Source: an uncultured Collinsella sp.
Lineage (GTDB): Bacteria; Actinomycetota; Coriobacteriia; Coriobacteriales; Coriobacteriaceae
DNA length: 49,052 bases
Direction: 5' to 3'
Assembly: GCA_900754525.1 (NCBI GenBank)
Contig: CAAEDE010000060.1
Span: 1-49,052 of the forward strand
Positions 1-7,132 of this stretch are shown piece after piece (the stretch's first letter is position 1; each line of letters begins with the position of its first letter). The notes beneath the pieces are model-generated. The model saw only the letters and a list, made by a program, of their open reading frames with translations, had not been told where the DNA came from and ran no database searches. The translations under genes were made by a program, and so were the position numbers.

Positions 1-125
1 CCCCAGGAGGGGCCGCGGGGGCGTTCGGCTAACTGCGGGAATGGCCTATTTGCTCAATGTGTTCGGCTGAGATCGGAAATCAACCACTATAGATGCCGTA
101 GACTAATCGCAAGAAAGGACTCGGT

Positions 126-911
126 ATGCAAACCACGCACATGGCGACCCCGGTACTGGAGGTCGCGCATCTCGAAAAGGTATATGGAGCGCTGGGCAAC
201 GTGACCCGCGCGCTCAACGACGTCAGCTTTACCGTCAACCGCGGTGAATTTGTTGGCATCATGGGCGCTTCGGGCTCGGGCAAGTCGACGTTGCTCAACT
301 GCGTGTCGACCATCGATAGCGCCACGAGCGGCACGATCCGCATCAACGGGCAGGACGTGACGCGCATGAAGCAGGCCAAGCTCTCGCAGTTTCGCCGCGA
401 GGAGCTCGGCTTTATCTTCCAGGACTCCAACCTGCTCGATACGCTCACGGCACGCGAGAACATCGCCCTGCCGCTCACCATTGCCCGCACAAACTCGGCA
501 GAGATCTCGACCCGCGTGCAGGATGTGGCAGCGCGCCTGTCCATCAGTCAGGTGCTCGACAAGTATCCCTACCAGATGTCCGGCGGCCAGCAGCAGCGCG
601 TTGCCGCGGCTCGCGCGCTCGTCACCGACCCCACCATGATCATGGCCGACGAGCCTACCGGCGCCCTCGACTCCAAAAGCGCCCGCCTGTTGCTCGAGAG
701 CCTAGAGGCCCTCAACCGCCGCCTGCGCGCCACCGTGCTCATGGTCACGCACGACAGCTTTGCCGCCAGCTACACGAGCCGTGTGCTGTTTATCCGCGAC
801 GGCAAGATCTTCACCGAGCTGCGCCGCGGCGACACCGATCGCCGAGAGTTCTTCGACCGCATTATGGAGGTCGTTGCCATGATGGGCGGTGAGGGCTCCG
901 ATGCTCTGTAA
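126..911 (+). CDS. ABC transporter ATP-binding protein, BceA-type
   Basis: ATPase subunit of an ABC transporter of the BceA/SalX/MacB type (261 aa), which energises a large FtsX-fold permease used for antimicrobial-peptide resistance or sensing. Walker A (GASGSGKST) is near residues 47-55, the signature SGGQQQR near 152, and Walker B with catalytic Glu (MADEPTGALD) near 172; a switch His follows in MVTHD. AGAAAGGA lies 8 bases before ATG 126; a second ATG at 141 is also possible. The next gene, the permease, starts at ATG 901 and overlaps the end of this gene by 11 bases, so the two are translationally coupled. The fold and pairing are clear; the substrate is unknown. No BceRS two-component system is visible in the 125 bases before it. 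Confidence 0.93.
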   Translation: MQTTHMATPVLEVAHLEKVYGALGNVTRALNDVSFTVNRGEFVGIMGASGSGKSTLLNCVSTIDSATSGTIRINGQDVTRMKQAKLSQFRREELGFIFQDSNLLDTLTARENIALPLTIARTNSAEISTRVQDVAARLSISQVLDKYPYQMSGGQQQRVAAARALVTDPTMIMADEPTGALDSKSARLLLESLEALNRRLRATVLMVTHDSFAASYTSRVLFIRDGKIFTELRRGDTDRREFFDRIMEVVAMMGGEGSDAL

Positions 912-3123
912 ACTCGCTTGGGGCAACGTCCGCCGCGCCGGCCGCGACTACCTCGTCTACCTTTTGACGCTCACCCTGGGCGTCACGGTCTTCTATGCCT
1001 TTAACACCATCTCGATGCAGGTCGACATCGCCGGAATCGATGAAGAGGGCTTGGCGCAGGTTATGGGCAGCATGCTCGGCGACCTGACGTACTTTTTGGC
1101 CGGTGTCATGGCCTTTTTGATGGTGTATGCCAATAACTTCATCATGAAACGCCGCAAGAAGGAGTTTGGCCTGTATCAGGTGCTCGGCATGGGGCGCGGA
1201 CGCGTCGCCACGATCATGGCGCTCGAGACGGTGATTGTCTCGGTCGTGGCCTTTGTCGCCGGCATTGTGCTGGGTGTGGGACTCTCCCAGCTCATGACGT
1301 TCTTTACGGCCTCGCTTTTTAAGACACAGATTGCCAATTTCCACTTCTTTTTCTCGGTGCATGCGTTCAACCTGACCCTTGCCTGCATGCTCGTAATGTT
1401 TGTGCTCACGCTACTGCTGAACCTTCGCGCCGTGCGTCGTACCAAACTCATCGAGCTTATGGGTGCCGAGCGTCGCAACGAGAGCATCAAGACACGCAAC
1501 CCCTGGATTGCGATTGCCATCTTTGCCGTGGGTGCGGTGCTTGTGGGCGTGGCCTATTACCGTCTGCTACGTGATGGGTTCCCGCTAACCGCGACGGACA
1601 GCAAGCTGCAAGAGGCCATGAACCAGTTTGGTATTACGACCGCTATGGTTACCGTGGGCACCTTTGCCCTGTTCTGGGGGCTCTCGGGCATGCTCATCAA
1701 GCTGCTGCAGAGCCTGCGCGGCGTGTATTGGCGCGGCCTCAACATGTTTACCGTGCGCCAGCTTGCGGCCAAGGTCAACACGGTGTGCTTTTCGATGGGC
1801 GTCATCGCGATGCTCCTGTTTTTGGCCATCACCTCGGTGACGTGCGGTATGTCGATTGCCAATGTGATGAACGAAAACCTGGAGCGCTATAACCCTGTTG
1901 ACGTGTCACAGACGTATGTCTATTACACGCCCGATACGCTCGACTACTACAAAGAGTACATCAATCCGTCTGAAGCCGATCGCATGGTGCTGGCCGATAG
2001 TACGGTCGATTTGTACTCCGCATGGCACGGCGATCCATGGCACGGCGATCGTAAGGGCAAGTCGGCGGACAACAACGACGAGACCGGCAAGAAGGTCAAT
2101 ATTGCCGATGTTGCCGGTGAGCATGTGCAGATCGATTCGTATCTGAGTTACCCGCTTGGCGGTTCGGATCCTTCGGTGACTCCAAGTGAAATGTGCAAGG
2201 CCATGGGCGAAAAGCTTCCCAAGGCGTTCGGGGGTAGCAATGCCGATACGATGGGTCTGTTTGTGACGCCGGCGAGCCAGTACAACAAACTGCGTCAGAT
2301 GATGGGCGAGGAGCCGGTGCACATCGGTCACGACCAGTATCTGCTCACGTGTGATATGGGCGGCGAGCTGGTCGACCTGTACACCAAGTATATGGCTGGC
2401 GGCCATGCCCTTACCTTGGGCGGGCATACGCTCAAGCCCGCAACCGATAAGTCGGACGAAGATGCGGCGGCCATCGCCAACTCGGCGATGGGCAGTAATC
2501 CGGGTACCGTCGTCGTTGCCGACGAGCTGTTGTCCCAACTTAATCTGCAGCCGTATTCCAGTAGCCTGCTCGTTAACTACAAACAGGGGATGGATACGAC
2601 CGAGGCAGACGAGAGTATTAAATACACTGTGCTCGACAATCTGCTCGTTGACGGCAAGGAGCCGGGGTCGTGAGGAACCTTCATCACACGCTCCGAGATG
2701 TACGCGCAAGCAGCGCAAATGAACGGTCTTATTAGCTACCTAGCCATCTACATCGGCTTTGTATTGGTCGTTGCATGCGCGGCGATTCTGTCGATCCAGC
2801 AACTCTCCAACGTGGCCGACGGCAGCCGCAGCTATCGTGTGCTGGCACAGATCGGCTGTGAGGACCGCCAGATTCGTCATTCGGTGATGGCGCAGCAAGC
2901 GGTATTCTTCCTGTTCCCGCTGGCAGTGGGCCTGGCGCACTCCTTTGTGGCACTTAAGGTGATCATCGAGCTGGTGAGCATTTTCGGAAATATGAGCATC
3001 GGCGGCACCGTGGGCCTCACCTGTGCAATCTTCCTGGCGGCCTACGGCGGCTACTTCCTGGTGACCTACCTCATGAGCACCGGCATGGTACAAGCCGCCA
3101 TCGCCACCCGCTACAGCGAGTAA
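901..3123 (+). pseudogene. BceB-type FtsX permease interrupted by an in-frame TGA
   Basis: Permease partner of the preceding ATPase. The frame from ATG 901 (GTGAGG upstream; a GTG at 889 is also open) gives 590 residues with an N-terminal membrane segment, FtsX-like helices and a large extracytoplasmic region, then meets TGA at 2671-2673. The same frame continues without a break to TAA at 3121-3123 and encodes the expected last part: a short linker (GTFITRSEMYAQ) and the final membrane helices starting NGLISYLAIYIGF. With the TGA read as an amino acid the protein is 740 aa, a full-length BceB-like permease. A single-base change from TGG (Trp) explains this best. It could be a recent nonsense mutation, a phase-variable or population variant, or a sequencing error. 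No good ribosome binding site precedes ATG 2698, so separate translation of the C-terminal part is doubtful. Confidence 0.85.
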
Positions 3124-3161
3124 CAAGCGGGCAAAATCGTCGCAAAATCAGAGGCGTATGA

Positions 3162-3201
3162 CCGCCGCGAAGGGACCAGGGGCCCTTTCGCGGCGGTTTT
3201 T
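3162..3201 (+). terminator. Rho-independent terminator after the BceAB-like pair
   Basis: CCGCCGCGAA pairs with TTCGCGGCGG, with an inner GGG/CCC extension, and is followed by TTTTT. It lies about 40 bases after the permease stop codon. Confidence 0.85.
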
Positions 3202-3225
3202 GCCAATCTGATGCGTCTCAGATAC

Positions 3226-3344
3226 AAGTGAGTAGACTTTTTTGAACCTGCCGAGCACATCGCGACAAATGCTCAATAAAACCGCAGGTCAGAACTGTGG
3301 CGTTTTGGGGCGTGCTTGCCCTCCTGCAAAAAGCCTACTCACTT
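3226..3344. repeat. Long inverted repeat with AAGTGAGTAG ends
   Basis: Arms at 3226-3243 and 3327-3344 read AAGTGAGTAG(a/g)CTTTTT inward and match at nearly every base. Between them are shorter nested pairings (CCTGC/GCAGG, GAGCA/TGCTC). No coding frame is supported here. The right arm (AAAGCCTACTCA) is also found next to the inverted repeat at 10021-10112, suggesting a dispersed family. Confidence 0.6.
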
Positions 3345-3391
3345 GGTTTTTCTGCTAGAAGACCGCCACGAGGGAAGGCAACTCCCCCGGG

Positions 3392-3447
3392 TAGTCGTTG
3401 GGGACGTTCTTAAACGACTAGTCAAACAAGAACGTCCCCAATGACTA
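3392..3447. repeat. Hairpin with GGGGACGTTCTT arms
   Basis: Two 20-base arms, 3392-3411 and 3428-3447, are complementary except for one position and contain GGGGACGTTCTT and AAGAACGTCCCC. It belongs to the same broad class of GGGGAC-containing palindromes as the hairpins at 4798, 21074, 34578, 42528 and 43735. REP-like; no gene is present. Confidence 0.6.
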
Positions 3448-3498
3448 CTTTGCGGGCAGCTAAAAGAGCCCCATCCTAAATTAGCTACCCCGCCAACA

Positions 3499-3663
3499 CC
3501 GCAGGTAGAGCAAAAGTTAGCGAAAGCCCGCCAGAGCGAGCAAGGTGCCTTGAAGCGAGGCGGCATTGACCTTCTGGTCATGCCGCCGAAGCTGAAAGGT
3601 AGATTGCCGCTCTGGCGGGCTTGCAGCGTCGAGCCGTTACGGCGTTTGGTAAAACGCCGTAAC
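3499..3663 (-). repeat. 165-bp structured 3' element, copy 1 (sense to aroF)
   Basis: Read on the minus strand it starts 1 base after the DAHP synthase stop codon. It contains a 12-bp hairpin (3636-3663, GTTACGGCGTTT/AAACGCCGTAAC, loop TACC), then an outer 13-bp stem (GCCCGCCAGAGCG, 3608-3620 with 3526-3538) enclosing an inner hairpin (3559-3571 with 3576-3587). A second copy at 42611-42775 keeps the same architecture with compensatory changes. It is noncoding: the matching protein-like frames differ in length and break in each copy. Confidence 0.7.
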
Positions 3664-3664
3664 T

Positions 3665-4696
3665 CTAAATCCGCTCCGCGATCTCGTGGATGAGGTAGTC
3701 GGTCTTTTCCCAGCCCAGGCACGGATCGGTGATCGACTTGCCAAAGACACCGCCGTCGACCGGCTGGTTGCCGTCCTCCAGGTAGGACTCGATCATAAAG
3801 CCCTTGACCAGCTTGGAGATGGACTCGTTGCGGCGGCAGCTGTCGAGCACCTCCTTGCAAATGCGATATTGCTCCAGTGGACGCTTGCCCGAGTTGTCGT
3901 GGTTGCAGTCGATGACCGCTGCCGGATTGGCATAGCCGGCGTGCTCGGTATAGCGCTCGGCCAGGCGTTCCAGGTGCTCGTAGTGGTAATTGGGGTAGGT
4001 GCGGCCATCGAGACCGATGTAGCCACGCATGACGGCGTGTGCGAGCGGATTGCCGTCGCACTCGACCTCCCAGTTGCGGAAGATAAAGCTCTGGTGCGCC
4101 TGCGCGGCGTAAATGGAGTTGAGCATAACGGTGGTAGAGCCGGCAGTGGGATTCTTCATGCCGACGGGTACCGAAATGCCGCTCGATACCAGGCGATGCT
4201 CCTGGTTCTCGACCGAGCGTGCGCCCACGGCAACATAGCTCAGCAGGTCAACGAGGTACTGGTAATTGGACGGATAGAGCATCTCGTCGGCGGTGAAGAA
4301 GCCCGTTTCCTCAATAACGCGCAGGTGCATATGGCGGATGGCCTTGACGCCCTCAAGCAGGTCGTCGGGAGCCTTGGGGTTGGGGTTGTGCAGCAGGCCC
4401 TTGTAGCCGGTGCCCTTGGTGCGCGGCTTGTTGGTGTAGACGCGCGGAATGATGATGAGCTTGTCCTTGACCTCCTCGGCGGTTTTGGCCAGTCGGTTCA
4501 TGTACTCAAGCACCGAATCCTCGCGGTCGGCAGAGCACGGGCCGATGATGAGCACCTTGCGTGCGTCCTCGCCGGTAAAGACTTTGGCGACCTCGGCGTC
4601 AAATGCCTGCTTTTTGGCGGTAAGCTCGGCAGAAAGCGGCATTTCCTCGCGGATCTCCATGGGGATCGGCAACTTGCGTTTGAATTCCATGGCCAT
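3665..4696 (-). CDS. aroF: 3-deoxy-7-phosphoheptulonate (DAHP) synthase, class I
   Basis: Condenses phosphoenolpyruvate and erythrose 4-phosphate, the entry step of the shikimate pathway to aromatic amino acids; cytosolic, metal-dependent. The 343-aa length is normal for the AroF/G/H type. Family motifs include IGPCSADREDSVLEYMNRLA (about 50-69), PRVYTNKPRTKGTGYKGL, GARSVENQEHR, PVGMKNPT, VIDCNHDNSGK and the C-terminal FGKSITDPCLGW. ATG 4696 has GAGGAGG six bases upstream. It stands alone: a repeat-filled spacer lies before it and a structured 3' element follows its stop. Which of the E. coli isoenzymes it matches in feedback control cannot be told here, so the symbol marks the enzyme type only. 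No leader peptide was found upstream. Confidence 0.95.
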   Translation of the reverse strand: MAMEFKRKLPIPMEIREEMPLSAELTAKKQAFDAEVAKVFTGEDARKVLIIGPCSADREDSVLEYMNRLAKTAEEVKDKLIIIPRVYTNKPRTKGTGYKGLLHNPNPKAPDDLLEGVKAIRHMHLRVIEETGFFTADEMLYPSNYQYLVDLLSYVAVGARSVENQEHRLVSSGISVPVGMKNPTAGSTTVMLNSIYAAQAHQSFIFRNWEVECDGNPLAHAVMRGYIGLDGRTYPNYHYEHLERLAERYTEHAGYANPAAVIDCNHDNSGKRPLEQYRICKEVLDSCRRNESISKLVKGFMIESYLEDGNQPVDGGVFGKSITDPCLGWEKTDYLIHEIAERI

Positions 4697-4750
4697 AGGG
4701 GCCTCCTCAATCTATAGAAAGAGCAATAAGCGTATTGTCGAGTGTCCGGA

Positions 4751-4779
4751 ATTATCCGCTGTCGCACGCTAAAGTGCAA
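4751..4779 (-). promoter_or_regulatory. Probable sigma-A promoter of aroF
   Basis: On the minus strand TTGCAC (4779-4774) and GATAAT (4756-4751) are 17 bases apart, placing the start of transcription about 50 bases before the aroF ATG. Confidence 0.5.
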
Positions 4780-4797
4780 GCCCTTGTCACCCCGAAA

Positions 4798-4830
4798 CCT
4801 GCCAAAAAGGGACAGGTTTATTTTGGCAGG
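4798..4830 (+). repeat. REP-like hairpin, copy 1 (GGGACAGGTTT loop)
   Basis: CCTGCC followed by five A pairs with TTTTGGCAGG; the loop is GGGACAGGTTTA. Other copies are at 34578-34610 (minus orientation), 42528-42559 and 43735-43768, each followed by a TTTTAT or CTTTAT flank. Confidence 0.75.
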
Positions 4831-4916
4831 CTTTATCTGGGGAGACGTCGGCGGATGCCGGGAGCGAGTGGCGCCGCGTGGGGCCCTAAGGCTGTTGTCG
4901 GTTCCCCGGGAAACAC

Positions 4917-5153
4917 CCCGTGGGCAAAAAATGCCAAATATGAGTACGGTTGCTAACCTAGTAACATATCGGTCTAGCGAGATAATAGACAAAGTGAAAA
5001 ATACGTTCATTAACGTTGGCACGCAGAAGCCTGCTAACGGGCGTTTTGATTAATTCGAAGGCGTATAGAGGCCGCAAAGAGGTTGTTTGAGGCGGTTTTG
5101 GCTGTTACTAAAAAGGTAACAGTACTCATATTTGCCCTTTTTTGCCCACGGGG
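4917..5153. repeat. Inverted pair of about 50-bp repeats
   Basis: The left unit (4917-4966) and right unit (5104-5153, inverted) both read inward as CCGTGGGCAAAAAA, then a CAAATATGAGTAC core, then a GTTAC-rich tail that in the right unit forms its own hairpin (GTTAC/GTAAC). About 135 bases separate them. The whole 4697-5275 spacer holds only this pair, the REP-like hairpin, the aroF promoter and the terminator. Confidence 0.65.
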
Positions 5154-5207
5154 TCTGGAAAGCGCCGTCAATCAGGTCCCAGGGAAGGCGTTTCGAGGCT
5201 CGAAGGA

Positions 5208-5241
5208 CACAAAACGGGGGCGCAGGTTGTCCTGCGCCCCC
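5208..5241 (-). terminator. Terminator of the MarR-ABC operon
   Basis: GGGGGCGCAGG (5216-5226) pairs perfectly with CCTGCGCCCCC (5231-5241); on the minus strand it is followed by GTTTTGTG. It lies 35 bases beyond the stop codon of the last exporter gene. Confidence 0.8.
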
Positions 5242-5275
5242 GTTCTCAGGCGTTATTCGTTCCCTGCGGCAAAAT

Positions 5276-7132
5276 TTACGCCGCTTCGTCGAACTGCGAG
5301 TTGTACAGGTCGGCATAGAAGCCGCCCTGGGCGAGCAGCTCGTCGTGCGTGCCCTTCTCGACGATGTCGCCGTCGCGGATCACCAAGATCACGTCGGCGT
5401 TGCGAATCGTGGACAGGCGATGTGCGATAACAAAGCTGGTGCGGCCTTGCATCAGCGCATCCATGGCACGCTGAATAAGCTCCTCGGTACGAGTGTCAAC
5501 GTTGGAGGTCGCCTCGTCCAAAATCAGCGCCGGACGGTCGGCCAAAATGGCACGGGCGATGGTCACGAGCTGGCGCTGACCCTGCGACAGGTTAGTGCCC
5601 TCCTCGTTGATCATAAAGTCGTAGCCGCCGGCGAGCGTATGGATAAAGTGGTCGCAGCGTGCGGCACGTGCAGCGGCTTCGACCTCGGCATCGCTTGCAT
5701 CGGGGCGTCCGTAGCGGATGTTTTCGCGGATGGTGCCGTTAAACAGCCAGGTATCCTGCAGCACCATGGCAAACTCGCCGCGCAGCGCCGCGCGGTCCCA
5801 GTCGCGCACGTCGACGCCCTCGACACGCAGCGAACCGTCGTCCACATCGTAGAAGCGCTGCAGCAGCTTAATGAGCGTGGTCTTGCCGGCGCCGGTGGGG
5901 CCGACGATGGCGATGGTCTGGCCGGGCTGCGCCTCGCAGCTAAAGTCGTGGATGATGGTCTTGTCGGGCGTGTAGCCAAACTTGACATGGTCGAACTCCA
6001 CGTGGCCGGGACGCCTCTCGGGAATCTGCGCGTCGGCCTTCTGCTCCTCCTCGGGCGCGGCCAAGAACTCAAAGACGCGCTCGGTGGCAGCGGCCATCGA
6101 CTGCATCGTGTTGCTCACGTTGCCCAGCTGCTGCACGGGCTGCGTAAAGTTGCGAACGTACTGGATAAAGCTCTGGATGTCGCCGGGCGTGGCATTGCCG
6201 GTCAGCGCGAGCTGCGCGCCCACCACGACGACGCCCACGTAGCCCATGTTGCCCACCAAGCTCATAAGCGGCATCATCAGGCCCGACAGGAACTGCGAGC
6301 GCCAGCCACTAATAAAGAGGCGGTCGTTTTGACGGTCGAACTCTTCGATCGAGGCCTCGGCGCGGTCGAACACCTGAATGACGTTCTGGCCGGCAAAGTC
6401 CTCCTCGATAATGCCGTTGACGGCGCCAAGGACTTGCTGTTGCTCGCGGAAGTACGGCTGCGAGAAGTGAATCATCACGGTCAGGATAATCGCGGCGGCC
6501 GGCAGCGTGAGCACGGTGACGCCGGTAAGCGGCAGGCTGATCGACAGCATCATGACGAGCACGCCGATGATCTGCGTGACGGACGTAATAAGCTGCGTCA
6601 CGCTCTGGTTGAGCGACTGGCCGAGCGTATCGACGTCGTTGGTGATGCGGCTGAGCACGTCGCCCTTGCTGTGGCCGTTGAAGTAACTCATCGGCACGAC
6701 AGCGATCTTGGCGGCGATCTCCTTGCGCATGCGGTAGCAAATCTTTTGCGTGACGCCGGTCATGAGCCAGCCCTGGACCAGGCTGCAGACAGAGCTCGCC
6801 AGATACAGGCAGAGCAAAAAGCCGAGCGTCTTGGCGATCCAGTCAAAGTCAACGTCGCCGGTGCCGTTGACCTTGGCGACCAGGCCTTCGAACAGCTTGG
6901 TCGTAACCTGGCCGAGCACCTTGGGCCCCACAATGTTAAAGATGACCGAGCACACGGCAAAGGCGACGGCGGCAAACACGGCAATCTTGTGCTGGCCAAT
7001 ATAGCCGAGCAGCTGCCTCATGGTGCCTTTAAAGTCCTTGGCCTTTTCGCCGCGACGCATGCCGCCCATGCGGCCCATGGGTCCACGCTGACGGGTGGGC
7101 TTGGGAATTTGGGTCTTGGTCTCGTCTGCCAT
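5276..7132 (-). CDS. ABC exporter half-transporter with canonical ATPase site
   Basis: 618-aa type IV ABC exporter subunit: about six membrane helices (residues 40-340) followed by an ATPase domain. Walker A is GPTGAGKTT, the signature LSQGQRQ, Walker B LILDEATSNVD with catalytic Glu, and the H-loop IAHRLSTI, all canonical. Its start codon shares one base with the stop of the upstream subunit (TAATG at 7134-7130), so the two are made together. The partner (7132-9501) has a degenerate ATPase site, so the pair fits the heterodimeric multidrug exporters such as LmrCD, BmrCD or TM287/288. The first 25 residues are basic and Gly/Met-rich. Substrate unknown; drug or peptide efflux is inferred from the MarR gene in the operon. 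Confidence 0.93.
   Translation of the reverse strand: MADETKTQIPKPTRQRGPMGRMGGMRRGEKAKDFKGTMRQLLGYIGQHKIAVFAAVAFAVCSVIFNIVGPKVLGQVTTKLFEGLVAKVNGTGDVDFDWIAKTLGFLLCLYLASSVCSLVQGWLMTGVTQKICYRMRKEIAAKIAVVPMSYFNGHSKGDVLSRITNDVDTLGQSLNQSVTQLITSVTQIIGVLVMMLSISLPLTGVTVLTLPAAAIILTVMIHFSQPYFREQQQVLGAVNGIIEEDFAGQNVIQVFDRAEASIEEFDRQNDRLFISGWRSQFLSGLMMPLMSLVGNMGYVGVVVVGAQLALTGNATPGDIQSFIQYVRNFTQPVQQLGNVSNTMQSMAAATERVFEFLAAPEEEQKADAQIPERRPGHVEFDHVKFGYTPDKTIIHDFSCEAQPGQTIAIVGPTGAGKTTLIKLLQRFYDVDDGSLRVEGVDVRDWDRAALRGEFAMVLQDTWLFNGTIRENIRYGRPDASDAEVEAAARAARCDHFIHTLAGGYDFMINEEGTNLSQGQRQLVTIARAILADRPALILDEATSNVDTRTEELIQRAMDALMQGRTSFVIAHRLSTIRNADVILVIRDGDIVEKGTHDELLAQGGFYADLYNSQFDEAA

Noticed and set aside
2671..2673. 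TGA as a selenocysteine codon in the permease
   Set aside because: No SECIS-like hairpin directly after the TGA was evident, and FtsX/BceB permeases are not selenoproteins; a TGG to TGA change is simpler.
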